Source: Haematobia irritans (taxonomy: Eukaryota > Arthropoda > Insecta > Diptera > Muscidae). Taken from it: a DNA stretch of 64,000 bases. A program made the translations under genes and the position numbers. This document shows, piece by piece, positions 31,909 to 43,184 of this stretch; within the stretch, counting starts at the first letter, position 1, and each line of letters starts with the position of its first letter. A model generated the notes under the pieces. The model was not told where the DNA came from and did no database searches. It saw only the letters and a list, made by a program, of their open reading frames with translations. Location of the stretch: positions 62,248,241-62,312,240 of the forward strand of contig NC_134400.1 of NCBI RefSeq assembly GCF_050003625.1, in the 5' to 3' direction.

Positions 31909-32290
31909 CTCCAGCCGCTCTACTCCTGGTGTCTTACCACATTCTGCAACAGCTTTTACAACATGTGGTACATTGTCTTCTTCAGCTTTTCCAAATGGAT
32001 ACCGTCAATTTGTAACGCACATCAAAAAAACATATAATTCCGGTGTTATGCTAACTTTTACATCATGCGCAGCAATGGACTCATTCATCAACAAACTTAA
32101 TTCGTTGGTGTCCACAATATCTACACAATCGCATTGCAATACCATGCTGTTGCCGCCTCACTAGCAATTTCAAATCCAGTGGTCACCACCACGGTTCCCA
32201 CAAAGGATAATAACGCCATTTCATTTGCCAATGTTGTTACATCGGGGGGAACAACCAACTTAAGCCCATAACTCAAGTTCAAGGGTAGTC
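31909..32290 (+). pseudogene. Protein-like segment within element P, unidentified
   Basis: One frame gives STPGVLPHSATAFTTCG and FVTHIKKTYNSGVMLTFTSC, then shifts to VVTTTVPTKDNNAISFANVV. Composition and lack of stops look coding rather than random in this AT-rich region. No family was recognised. It could be part of a captured host gene. Confidence 0.3.
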
Positions 32291-32299
32291 CCTAAGCCA

Positions 32300-33009
32300 A
32301 AGTCACTGTTCCCGACTTATATTTCGTCACAAAGGGATGTTAGTGTTCTATACCAGACTCTTCGTTGACTGAAATTAATACATTGAGAAGCAATTGGCTG
32401 GTTTACTGAAGGATGTTATACTCTCCCAATGTATAAGTTCCAATAACTATTTCAGTCACGTTATGAAATTCAACCAGTGTTTTGAATTGATAAAATGCAA
32501 GAATGCCGCTAACTGAAATTTAAAAGCCACAACGAAATTAAATCGTTTCATTCCAGCCTATCGCAATCATTTTGGACAAATGATGAATACAAGAAAATTA
32601 TTTTGCTATTTAAATAAAAATTATTTAATTATTTGCTATAAACATTTATTTTGGATATAACTTTGTTCAGAAAAATTTACTAATTTTATGTTAAAAAGTA
32701 TAAAACGTATAAGACCACCCAATTACTTATACCCCGGTATATAAAAATAAAACAAGTTCGATTATAATTTTATTATGATTTTTTATAAATTTGTACATTT
32801 ATACACTAATTAAAGACCCTAGAACACAATGTTTTCTTTTCTGGATTATCAGCTTTCTTTCATTAATATTGTTATATTTAAAAATTTTTAATTATCATTT
32901 CTCATATTTAGCTTTCATGTTGTTTCCATTAAAAATTAAAACTGCATTAACATTTCTTTTGTTCAGTTCTCATTCATTTACGCCTCTTACACACAAAAAA
33001 CGAGCTCGC
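32300..33009. other. AT-rich interior of element P
   Basis: No feature recognised apart from simple AT-rich stretches. Confidence 0.4.
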
Positions 33010-34000
33010 TTAACAAATAGAAAAGGGAGCAATTACGAGGAGCGGTAAAATAATAAAAAAAAAATACAATTCATTTCTTTGTAAAAAATGGGTGTTGAAT
33101 GTAGAAGCACTGGGTTTACAGAGATAAGACGAAATCGTTTTTAAGCATATTTTAAAAAAGAAATCTTCATCGATTACATCTGCAGTATTATGACAATTAG
33201 CTTCTTCTACTTCTTCGTGTTCTGTGCAAACATTATGTAGCATAACATTAGTCAATTCTAAATTAGCAGGGGATGATGATAAATGGTGGCCTGGTTGTAT
33301 CTCTACAATATGACGGTGATGGAATGCTATTGTTGCTGATGGCTGAAGCGATGATGGTACTGTTGTAATAGGCGGAGTTTCCAACGGGCACCGGTCGCCG
33401 ATTGGAAACTCCTAGAAGACATTCCTTAGGGGTAAAATTTCACCCAACCACTTCTTCGCCAGCAAAATCCAATTTAACAACATCACCTGGTAAACATTCC
33501 TCCACATCAACTTCATTCTCTGCCGTATTTATACGGTTCAATGTCATTGTAATATCTGGACCAGACTTAAGTCCCACGGTAGCTCCTGCTAAAGCCATTG
33601 TAGTGGTGGGAACAACAACATTCGATCCAGCTGCTGGTGATACTATTGTGGATGATTGTGAAACCACCATTGCATTAGTATTGCATTTGTATTACTAACG
33701 GCAGCAACAGTCGATATTGCATTTGAAGAATTAGTAATAGTGGCTAATGTTGGAGTATTTGCTGCCACCCTAGTGGGACCACTCACTACTTGGGCGGCCG
33801 TTGTATTTGGTTGTTGCAATACAATATTTGCGGTCACAGCCACTGTGGTCGGTGCAGGTGTTGAGGGTGCTATGTTGGAGTTGTTCACTGTAGCTGATGT
33901 AGTGGCTGCAATTGTGGGTGTCAGGGATGTGAGGGCAGATGCTACTGTGGCAGAAACGGCTACAGAACCAGATGCTGTTATATATGTTATATACATATAG
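33010..34000 (-). pseudogene. Val/Thr/Ala/Ser-rich coding-like segment in element P
   Basis: Minus-strand frames read SVAVSATVASALTSLTPTIA and related low-complexity sequence from 33996, shift near 33670 to VVSQSSTIVSPAAGSNVVVP, GPDITMTLNRINTAENEVD and VEECLPGDVVKLDFAGEEVV, and shift again near 33400 to a third block with LELTNVMLHNVCTEHEE. The middle block looks like real protein and the first like the disordered region of a regulatory protein. G+C is higher than around it. No name can be given. Frame breaks suggest a pseudogene or captured exons with introns. Confidence 0.35.
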
Positions 34001-34323
34001 CACTCCGTTATTTTTATTTCGTCAATCTAATTGCATTTTTAAATAACAACGCGAACCACTTTTGTATTCTAATTTAACACAAATCATTTGAATAAATCAA
34101 ATATTTCTTAATTCACATTACAAATGGCGCCATGTTTTGAAACTAACTAATCTCAACATATGGAAGGATTTAAAGCCGACCTAATTAGGGACTATGCACT
34201 TTATGTCAGTTTTTCAACTCGAAAAAAAACAAAGTACCACAAATGAAAAAATATTTCGGTAGTTTTTCGCATTTTTGGTTTTGTATGGGATTTCGCTTCG
34301 GAAACCGAACATAGTACCTACCT

Positions 34324-34498
34324 TTAGCCGATAAAATCGTCATTTTTTCACGATTACTTTTCTTTAATAATCCATTTTAAGGAATACAAACTTTTTGAAA
34401 ATTTGCTTTGGACTATTCCCCAGCAAGTTATAATGAAATCTGCAACAAATATGTATAATTTTATGCCTTTTTTACTGTGAACAGCTGACTGTGATGTA
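34324..34498. repeat. Remainder of MITE family M, copy 4
   Basis: Resumes TTTAGCCGATAAAATCG after element P and runs to TTTTTTACTG, where the left edge of a Z element follows. Its right arm is missing. Confidence 0.65.
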
Positions 34499-35293
34499 CC
34501 CTGCCAGCATTTCAAAGTTCCATTTCATCCTCATCGCTACCACAGACTCGTAAATGTCACCACAACCATCGCGAACTGTGATGGGGGAAGCATATCAAAA
34601 AGTACAAAATGTACATGAAAGTATTTTGCCATCACTACTGTTAGAAGAGCCATTTTATTTTTTGTGAAACGCCAAACGCAACCAGCTTGTTATATTTTAT
34701 TTAAATAAAAACGAAAATAAAGTTCTGAAAACATAGATATTACGCTTAAAATTGTGAAAGGTATATGGTGAACAATTTTCGACTTTCCAAATAGAATAAA
34801 GTGATCGTTTTTCAAATATTTTTCCAGGCACGCTGTCTCCATCGAAAATAAACAAACTGGCTGATAGACGCTGCAATATGTAACTTGCTACTTAAAACTC
34901 AACATCATTCTTTTATTAATTCAAAAAATTATGTTAAATGTGATGAGATAAACCGAAAAATGTTATATTTATAAGAAATTATAAATGTTTAATCAAATCA
35001 ATAAACATCTACACAATCGTGTTTTACTTGACCACAATGATTCTTCTACAATTACCTTAAAATGCACTTTTTCTGATAGTTTGCAGGGGTTCTTATTGGC
35101 GTCCTTCGAAATTGATCTAAATAGGCACCTAATAATTGCACTGATGAGAAACTTTTTCATAGTAACTTGGCGTGGTACAACTTCTCAATAGTGACGGCGC
35201 TTTTCCGACGAGTTTTTGATGTCGTATATGATTGTTTTCGACGTAGTGGGGATTCTCAGAAGCGCCCCCAAATTCAAAAAAATGTTGGCAGGG
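34499..35293. mobile_element. TIR element of family Z, copy 2
   Basis: CCCTGCCAGCATTTC to AATGTTGGCAGGG, 795 bp, flanked by GTA on both sides. It is collinear with copy 1 at 26141-26905. The 3-bp flank may be a target duplication, but copy 1 does not confirm it. Confidence 0.8.
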
Positions 35294-35354
35294 GTAGTAC
35301 CTTTAGTAGTTTTGTCATGCTTGCAAGTTATTACTGGATATTTTTACTGCTAAA

Positions 35355-35577
35355 GGTGAGTATTAAGTTCGAGTTTAGCCGCTAAAAGCGCCATTTTTTC
35401 ACTATTACTTTTCTTTAATAATACTTTTTAAGGAATACAAATTTTGTGAAAATTTGCTTTGGGCTATTTCCCATCAAATTATAATAAAATTTACAACAAA
35501 TATGTATAATTTTATGCTTTTTTTACTGATTTAGTTTTCACTTCAGTGAAAAAACTCGAACTTAATACCCACCTTAA
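35355..35577. repeat. MITE family M, copy 5 (nearly complete)
   Basis: AAGGTGAGTATTAAGTTCG to CGAACTTAATACCCACCTT, 220 bp, inverted ends clearly visible. Confidence 0.85.
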
Positions 35578-35589
35578 AGGTGAGTATTA

Positions 35590-35893
35590 CAGTACATCCA
35601 ACGGTCAAAAACATGTCTTGTTACTATTGGTTACATTTTACATTCCAAAAATTGTCAAAAATACGTATGGTTACTATTGGTTACGTAGATTCTATTGGTT
35701 ACATTTTACATGCCACTTGTTATTATTGTCAAAAACATGTCTGGTTACTACTGGTTACATAGGTAATTATTGGTTACTTAGGTTACTATTGGTAACTAAC
35801 ATTAAAATGTAAACAAAACAAATTGAAAATATTTAATATCTTTTGTTTACTAACATTAAAATTATAAACAAAACTGACATTTGGATGTACTTG
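35590..35893. repeat. MITE with GGTTACTATTGG subrepeats (family S)
   Basis: AGTACATCCAACGGTC at the left and GACATTTGGATGTACT at the right form the inverted ends. Between them TACTATTGGTTAC and CAAAAACATGTCT recur several times. An inverted, truncated relative lies at 39180-39384. Confidence 0.65.
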
Positions 35894-36001
35894 AGTTCTG
35901 CTTTTTTTTTGTAATACTGCAACTACCTGGGAATTATTGTACCATGCTTGCAAGAGAGTACCCTCCCAGCATTTCAAAGTTCCATTTCATCCTTATCGCT
36001 A

Positions 36002-38160
36002 CACTCATAGAAAAAGTCTGTTGTTAATAGCAAACGCTGTCTGCTGTTTTTCAGCAAACAAAATGCTGCTGTTTTAGCAGTTTTTTTGCTAAAACAGCAC
36101 ACAATTTGTTATTTTGGAATAGCAAACATACTTCAGGAAAGTCTGTTGTTTGCTGAAATTTTCTGCTGATACGAATAAAAACAATTCGAATTTGTTGATT
36201 ATGTAATAACATTTGTCAACAAACTATCCTTTTTAGAAATTTACATTTTTTAATGAAATGGGATTTGTATAAGCTTAACTTCTATGAATATGTGGCTAAC
36301 ATAAATATTTGTCCCGAACGACAAATCTAATATGTAAATGTCTTCTATAGTCGACATATGGCTGTTCTACAATTTTAACAAAACCGCCGCAGAAAAACTC
36401 AACTTGATGAAGATCTTCTAAAAGGACTCTATATTTTTGTAAAGTATTTTCTAATAAGAGCTGGTATTTTCGTACTCGAAGAAAAATTTAATATTTTGAG
36501 ATAAATGTTCGGATGTTTATTTCATAATAAAGCGAAAAGTATGCAGTTGATAATGAAAAGCAATTTCAACCAAATATATTCATGTGAATTCTATCGTTGA
36601 GGCTGTAATTCGGCGCTGGGTTGATAGCATTCTTTCATCCGACAGGAAGGTTTTAAAGTCGCAATATCTTGGTGGCTTATTATTATTGTCCAGCTTGGAA
36701 ACGTTTCCTGCGAAAGAGTTGCTTGCGTGACACGTAACTGTTAAAAGTTACCGTTGTCCAGTTCAACACCAACCAGCTCTAACCATAAAACAAGTTCATT
36801 TGTGAAAAAATCAAGTAACTCCGCAAGGTCACTAACCAAACTAAACAGTCGTACATTGAGAATAGAGGACCCTCAGATAAAACAATTTTGCATTTTGACA
36901 TATACGCTGAGGTGGAAATGAGCCTCATTTGTCAAGATGATTTTCCGATGAAAGTCCGGATTCTGTGGCAGCAAAAATTATTTTTACCTCCTCCATATAT
37001 TATTGAATCGCCAATACAAAGGGAGCAGCGCAGCCATGTTTCCATTAAAAAAATAAAATATCTGCCACTTTTACTCTCTTATGGCCAGTTTCTCATCTTC
37101 CGATTAATTTTAACCGGTGGTTAGACCTCCGGTTAGTAAATTGTTTGTATGGGATCAGCTGTTTTATCGACACGATAAATAATAACAAGACATTGAGAAA
37201 CTGGCCCTTACTAGTTTTTATTGGATAATTATTGCAAGAAAAGTACGCGAACAGACCTATTGTTGGTTTTGACAAAGGTCAACGTCGATAAACGCCAACG
37301 CCGTCAAAGCATCACTTTCAAACGAAAACACGAGACAAGCTGGGAAAATGTAAAAATTATTTTGTGTTGTTTTGGAATATATGTTTTCCATTTTTTTTAT
37401 TATATTTGGTAAGTATTGTATAGTATAATATTTTATTCTTTTTAAAGTACTTTGGTTTTTATAATTTTTAGATTGGAAAATTATTATTATACATTGATAT
37501 ATGGGAGCAACCGTCGTACAATTGTTCATACTAGCAGTGCAGACAAACGGTTATGGATTCAATCCTAGTTTCGACCAAACACCATAAAGTTTTGCAACGG
37601 TGGATTAGTCCCTCTGTAATGCTGGTGACCTTTCTGAGTGTTTCAAAGCTACTCTAAAATTTTTATCGCAATGGGAAATGATGTTCAGGCTCGGCTATAA
37701 AATGGAGATTCCTTGTCTTTGAGCTTCCTGCATGGAATCGGGTGGCACTCAGTGACAAGAAAGAAGTTCAACACTGCTGTATCATAATGGACTAAATATT
37801 CAAAGGGAACCTGAAATAACGGGCTGGCACTATAACTAAGCTAAACTGTACCCGAATCTATGATAATTGGCAAAGTTCACCTTAAATGTGAGTATTAAAG
37901 CCAGGATAACATTAAAACGTTGCTATTTTAGCGAAATAATGCCACGGCCTTAAGAGAATAATGTATGATTTTAGTGTGAATCAATTTGATTTTTTGCTAA
38001 AGCATTTGTTTGTTATTTTAGCTGTAAAAAATGTTTGCTGTTTCAACTAACGAATGTTTGCTGAAACAACTACATGCTACTGTTGTCCCTTTTTCAGCAA
38101 ACAAAAACTGCTGTTTTAGGAAACATTTTTGCTATTACCAGTAACGAAATTTTTTGGGTG
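36002..38160. mobile_element. TA-flanked non-autonomous element W
   Basis: Starts CACTCATAGAAAAAG and ends AATTTTTTGGGTG, 2,159 bp, with TA on both sides (36000-36001 and 38161-38162). The uninterrupted target is visible at about 34543 in another Z copy. Both arms carry CAGCAAACA and TGCTGTTTTAG palindromes. The interior includes a SINE (37499-37850) and a 78-codon frame at 36888 of no known type. TA target and CAC...GTG ends suit the Tc1/mariner superfamily. Confidence 0.8.
37499..37850 (+). mobile_element. Diverged full-length SINE
   Basis: The tRNA-like head is eroded (B box GGATTCAATCC), but the body is complete, with GGTGGATTAG, GGCTCGGCTATAAAATGG and GGAATCGGGTGGCACTCAG. The pentamer tail is lost. 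The many substitutions make it the oldest complete copy here. Confidence 0.8.
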
Positions 38161-38510
38161 TACCACAGACTCGTAAGTGACACTACAACAATCTCCAACT
38201 GTGGTGGGGAACTGTGATGTATCAGAGAGTACAATACGTACATGAAAGTATTTTGCCATCACTATTGTTACAAGAGCCATATTATATTTGGTGAAACATC
38301 AAGCGCCACTAGCATATTTTAATTTATTTAAATAAAAACGATAATGAAGTGCTGAAAACATAGCTATTTCGCTTAAAATTGTGAAAGGTATATGGGTGAA
38401 CAATTTTTGACTTTCCAAATGGTATAATAAAGTGATTGTGTTTCAGATATTTTACAAACACTGGCTGATAGACGCTGCAACATGTAACTTGCCACTTGTA
38501 GTTCAACATC

Positions 38511-38883
38511 ATTTGGAAAACGGTATTCACATTTCATAATTTGTTACCTTCAATAAACGTAGATTGTTTTCCATTTTTACAATACCACAAAACACAAACA
38601 GAGGTAATATCAAATGCGTTCTCTAATATATTTTACCACGTGGCCATTTGTTGTTGCACACTTCATCTATTTCAACCCTTTGATTTGTTGTTGCGTTCAA
38701 AATATTTATGCACACATTTTGAATGCAGCAGACAAAATGTCGCCAATCATGTTTTTCAATTTACGCGAAAAACAAAAACCCAACCGTTCGTTACGTGTTA
38801 CTTCCACAGACTGATCTCTCCATCATAAATTTTTTAATAAATAACCATTCTCTTGTTCTCTTTTCGCTCTTTCCATTGCTCAA
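38511..38883. other. Unassigned sequence
   Basis: No gene or known repeat recognised. The reading frames here have no identifiable domain. Confidence 0.35.
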
Positions 38884-39178
38884 AATTATTCAATTTCAAT
38901 CACAAAGTTGATTGGATCAATTACATGTGTAATTGGAAACGTAAAAATTTTCAATCACGTTTGTAATTGAAAATTATTTCCGAACTGATTAACAAATTGA
39001 TTGAATCAATTAATATTTTAATTTGAACCGTAACAAATATCAATCAGTTTTTTATTTAATTGGTTTTTATTCGGATTTGATTAAATTATTAATTGAATCA
39101 ATTAACATATTAATTGAATCCGTTTCCAAATTCAATTAAGTGTTTAATTGAAAAATTTTTGATGATTTGTGTGTAAAC
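38884..39178. repeat. Palindromic AATTGA-rich MITE (family L)
   Basis: Dense TTGATTGAATCAATTAA-type palindromes, with TTTAATTGAAAAATTTTTG near the right end. Related to 6124-6352 and 17556-17718. Confidence 0.65.
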
Positions 39179-39179
39179 T

Positions 39180-39384
39180 GAAGATATTAAATATTTTCAA
39201 TTTGTTTTGTTTACATTTTAATGTTAGTTATCAATAGTAACCTATGTAACCAGACATGTTTTTGACAATAATAACCTGTAGCGTGTAAAATGTAACCTGT
39301 AGAACTACGTAACCAATAGTTACCTATGTAACCCTACATGTTTTTGACAATAGTAACCTGTGGAAAGTAAAATGTAACTAATGG
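39180..39384. repeat. Truncated inverted copy of MITE family S
   Basis: TAGTAACCTATGTAACCAG and ACATGTTTTTGACAATA recur, the reverse complement of motifs at 35590-35893. It is cut on the right by the 39385 duplication. Confidence 0.6.
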
Positions 39385-40302
39385 TAGGGCTGTTTTCTTT
39401 TAGCACTGGATGCAACATTTGTATGGGCTATCCAGAACATCGTTGCACTGGTGTTCTATCCAGAACAACTCATCAGTGCAAGTCGCGCCTGATGTTGCCA
39501 GATTGTATTTTGATAAAGTGACGCTTCTTTGATTCACAATAGCAATTTATTGTGATTAATTTATCGAAAAACATGAAATTCAAAGTGGTAAAGTGTCATA
39601 AATAATCGCAACAGTAAATATTTATTACCATTTGAGCATTTTATACATTAAAAATGCAAGATTTCACTTCTTTTCTGTGATTGTTTTTAAACAGCTGATG
39701 ACAGTGTTGCATATTTTTTGAGATGTCCTGGATAAACGAGTACTCTGTTTTCTTTTAGTCCTTCACGACTTAAGGCCGGTACTCTCTTTGTTGGTGCGAA
39801 AAAAGTTCCCTTCAATCATTGTTTCGCGTTGAAAAATAATAGTAGGGCTGTTTTCTTTTTGCACTGGATACAACATTTGTATGGGCTATCCAGAACATCG
39901 TTGCACTGGTGTTCTATCCAGAACATCGCATCAGTGCAAGTCGCGCCGATCTTGCCAGATTGTGTTTTGATAAAGTGACGCTTCATCGATTCACAATAGC
40001 ACTTTATTGTGACTAATTTATTGAAAAACATGAAATTCAAAGTGGTATAGTGTCATAAATAATCGCAGCAGTAAATATTTATTACCATTTGAGCATTTTA
40101 TACATTAAAAATGCAAGATTTCACTTCTTTTCTGTGATTGTTTTTAAACAGCTGATGACAGTGTTGCATATTTTTTGAGATGTCCTGGATAAACGAGTAC
40201 TCTGTTTTCTTTTAGTCCTTCACGACTTAAGGCCGGTACTCTCTTTGTTGGTGCGAAAAAAGTTCCCTTCAATCATTGTTTCGCGTTGAAAAATAATAGT
40301 GT
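39385..40302 (+). repeat. 458-bp direct tandem duplication
   Basis: Units 39385-39842 and 39843-about 40302 are almost identical. Each begins TAGGGCTGTTTTCTTTT and ends GCGTTGAAAAATAATAG. The unit holds a MITE with GGGCTGTTTTCTTTT ends and the left end of element Q (TTAAGGCCGGTACTC). The few differences cluster around 39465 and 39925, so it is a recent duplication. Confidence 0.9.
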
Positions 40303-40409
40303 TGACAATATATTTTGATGGAAAAAACAGCCATTGTGGAACTTTTTCGCGTTTATTTCATCGAAATGTATTGACAACATCGCAAAATGTCACGAAATGA
40401 TTACTTATA

Positions 40410-41341
40410 AAGGGTGATTCTTTTGAGGTTAGGATTTTCATGCATTAGTATTTGACAGATCACGTGGGATTTCAGACATGGTGTCAAAGAGAAAGATGCT
40501 CAGTATGCTTTGACATTTCATCATGAATAGACTTACTAACGAGCAACGCTTGCAAATCATTGAATTTTATTACCAAAATCAGTGGCAGAAAATCCGCTTT
40601 TTTATCGACAAATTTTGTTCAGCGATGAGGCTCATTTCTGGTTGAATGGCTACGTAAATAAGCAAAATTGCCGCATTTGGAGTGAAGAGCAACCAGAAGC
40701 CGTTCAAGAACTGCCCATGCATCCCGAAAAATGCACTGTTTGGTGTGGTTTGTACGCTGGTGGAATCATTGGACCGTATTTTTTCAAAGATGCTGTTGGA
40801 CGCAACGTTACGGTGAATGGCGATCGCTATCGTTCGATGCTAACAAACTTTTTGTTGCCAAAAATGGAAGAACTGAACTTGGTTGACATGTGGTTTCAAC
40901 AAGATGGCGCTACATGCCACACAGCTCGCGATTCTATGGCCATTTTGAGGGAAAACTTCGGAGAACAATTCATCTCAAGAAATGGACCGGTAAGTTGGCC
41001 ACCAAGATCATGCGATTTGACGCCTTTAGACTATTTTTTGTGGGGCTACGTCAAGTCTAAAGTCTACAGAAATAAGCCAGCAACTATTCCAGCTTTGGAA
41101 GACAACATTTCCGAAGAAATTCGGGCTATTCCGGCCGAAATGCTCGAAAAAGTTGCCCAAAATTGGACTTTCCGAATGGACCACCTAAGACGCAGCCGCG
41201 GTCAACATTTAAATGAAATTATCTTCAAAAAGTAAATGTCATGGACCAATCTAACGTTTCAAATAAAGAACCGATGAGATTTTGCAAATTTTATGCGTTT
41301 TTTTTAAAAAAAAGTTATCAAGCTCTTAACAAATCACCCTT
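40410..41341 (+). mobile_element. DD41D mariner, second copy with a different deletion
   Basis: 932 bp, AAGGGTGATTC to AATCACCCTT, with TA at 40408-40409 and 41342-41343. It is nearly identical to the copy at 20096-21029 outside the deleted part. The deletion here joins TACCAAAATCAG to TGGCAGAAAATCC, whereas the other copy joins ACTAACGAG to CCACAACGTCG. Confidence 0.95.
40523..41235 (+). pseudogene. DD41D transposase, out-of-frame deletion
   Basis: The native start gives MNRLTNEQRLQIIEFYYQNQ, the beginning of the helix-turn-helix part. The deletion junction near 40580 shifts frame, so translation ends soon after. The catalytic domain remains open from about 40582 (GTG, no ATG), with SDEAHF, QQDGATCHT and CDLTPLDYF, 41 residues between the last two aspartates. 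Unlike the copy at 20209, this one cannot make a catalytic-domain protein from the native start. Confidence 0.85.
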
Positions 41342-41343
41342 TA

Positions 41344-41790
41344 CATAGGCAACTATTGGCTCGATTTACACACACACGCATACATAATAATTAAATTGAA
41401 AAAGAAGAAGCAGAAGTTATTTTACAAATAACTTTGGATTGAAAAAATCTAATTTTACAATGCTGCATTTTATTTTTTGGAACAGAGCAATTAACTCTTG
41501 TGATTCCATTCATTGCTACCCAGGTACTATACATGTTGGTTGAAGTGCTAATGCTTGTTTTGCAACATCAATTGTTGTGCTCCTTTTGATAACATTTTGT
41601 TTTGTGCTTATTATCCCGATGCCCAGTACAAATAAAGCTTTTATTTTGTTAACATTTGTGTTTAAATTTCATGTTTTATACATTATTTATGTTCTACAAT
41701 GTAGTAGCGAGCGGTTAGATGTTGGTTGCTAGTTTTTTACGGAAATACAACTCCATGTTATACATTGTTTTATCAATCGATCAGATTACA
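41344..41790. other. Interior of element Q
   Basis: AT-rich, no gene or repeat recognised. Confidence 0.4.
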
Positions 41791-42032
41791 TTTTTAAATA
41801 ATAATCCGATCCACTTTTGCATTATAAATTCACAACAATCAGTTTAATAAATAAATTATTTCTTAATTCATATTGCAAATGGCGCCATGTTATGAAAATA
41901 CTGACTGATCGAGTTACGTGAGTTTTTCAAAAAAAAAAACAAAGTATCACAAATGGAAAAAATTTCGCTAGTTTTTCGCATTTTTTGGTTTTGTATGGAG
42001 TTTCAACGTGAAAACCGAACAGAGTACCGGGT

Positions 42033-42262
42033 ATTAAGTTCGAGTTTAGCCGCTAAAATCGCTAAAGTGAAAACTAAATCAGTAAAAAGAAGGCATACAA
42101 TTATACATATTTGTTGCAAATTTTATTATAACTTGATGGGGAATAGCCCAAAGCAAATTTTGACAAAGTTTGCAGTCCTTAAAGTGGATTAATAAAGAAA
42201 AGTAATCGTGAAAAATGGCGATTTTAGCGGCTAAACTCGAACTTAATACCCACCTTTAAGGT
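42033..42262. repeat. MITE family M, copy 6
   Basis: GTATTAAGTTCGAGTTTAGC to CGAACTTAATACCCACCTT. The first few bases are missing where element Q abuts. Confidence 0.8.
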
Positions 42263-42267
42263 GGGTA

Positions 42268-43184
42268 CACGCAAAGAAAAAAAAAACGTTTGGAAAACGT
42301 GTACCGAAAACGTTTTTCTTTTGTTAGAGTTTTTTTAATTGCTTCGAAAATTTTAAACTTTTATCACCAAAAAAATTCGTTTGTTACAAAATTTTTTTTT
42401 TCAATAAAAAAAGTTATTTTTGAAACAACAACACAGTCCATTTCGTTTATATCAAACACTGTTCTTTTCTGACTTTAGGTCTTTAATAAGACACATTTTA
42501 CAGTTCAAAATTTAATATACTACAATGTAATGTTGAACATTTTTACGGAATCTTCCGAACATATCTGGAATATATGTGAAAAAAAAAAACAAAAAAAAAA
42601 ACTTTGGTCGAAGCAGGGATCGAACCCACGACCCTTGGCATGCAAGTCGGACGTAGCAACCACTGCTCCACGGTGCCAAACTAAATGTTTGTTTCTGTTA
42701 AATAAACTTTGTTTATTCGGTTCGTGGGCGCCGCAAGCTATGCTATATAAATATAACTTATATGGATATTTATCTATTGATGACCATAACAGGTACATAG
42801 CTCAGTGGTTAGTGTGTTGGCTAACAAAGTGCATGGTCCGTGGTTCGATTCTCCGTCCAGGCGAAAGGTAAAAAATTTAAAAAATTTATAAAATCGTATA
42901 ATTTCTTCTACATTGTTGGTATTACAGGAAAAGTTGTTAAGAACTAAAAACCTCGTGGATGTGAAAAAGATGTGAGGGAAAATGCAATTAGCAAGAAAAC
43001 AATGTTTTTTTTTTTTGAGTTAGTCTTTATGAAATTGTTTTTACATCCTGGAAAAGAATAAAAGTTTATCACAAAAAGTATATACTTTTCTTCCAAATAC
43101 ACTTCCTTACAGTGAAAAGCAAATGAGAAACGAACTTTGTTTGTCTAAAATTTCGTTTGGGAGGAAAGAATTATTTTTTGCGTG
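42268..43184. mobile_element. TA-flanked element Y5 with divergent tRNA-like pair
   Basis: Starts CACGCAAAGAAAAAAAAAACG and ends AATTATTTTTTGCGTG, with TA at 42266-42267 and 43185-43186. It splits a MITE that reads GGTGGGTA on the left and TACTAGGTTCGG on the right. The core holds two tRNA-like sequences pointing outward. Arms also share AACGTTTT and TTTGTTAGAG motifs. Confidence 0.85.
42598..42872. repeat. Divergent tRNA-like pair in Y5
   Basis: Minus-strand module 42598-42676 with B box GGGTTCGATCCCTGC and A-box-like AGCAGTGGTTGC. Plus-strand module about 42792-42872 with TAGCTCAGTGGTTAG (A box) and GGTTCGATTCTCC (B box). They point away from each other across about 115 bp. Intron-less cloverleaves do not close well, so they are promoter-like relics rather than tRNA genes. 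Confidence 0.7.

Larger units (their letters stand above)
31592..34324. mobile_element. TIR element P carrying cargo, inserted in MITE M copy 4
   Basis: The left end AGGTGGGTACTATGTTTG and right end CCGAACATAGTACCTACC are inverted repeats. The element splits an M MITE whose left arm is 31566-31591 and whose remainder is 34324-34490, with TTTA on both sides. Terminal regions match element Q at 40232-42028 (GTTTCGCGTTGAAAAAT, GGCGCCATGTT), but the internal 2 kb are unrelated to Q and contain protein-like segments. Confidence 0.65.
35961..38510. mobile_element. TIR element of family Z, copy 3, split and truncated
   Basis: The first 41 bp (CCCTCCCAGCATTTC) stop at a TA where element W inserted. 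The sequence resumes at 38161 with TACCACAGACTCGTAAG and continues in register with the other copies to about 38510. The right end is missing. Confidence 0.75.
40232..42028. mobile_element. TTAA-bordered element Q with mariner inside
   Basis: Left end TTAAGGCCGGTACTCTCTTT, right end AACCGAACAGAGTACCGG. Terminal 150-200 bp resemble element P, but the interior (41344-41790) is different. The mariner at 40410-41341 inserted in its left part. No own transposase is seen. Confidence 0.7.
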
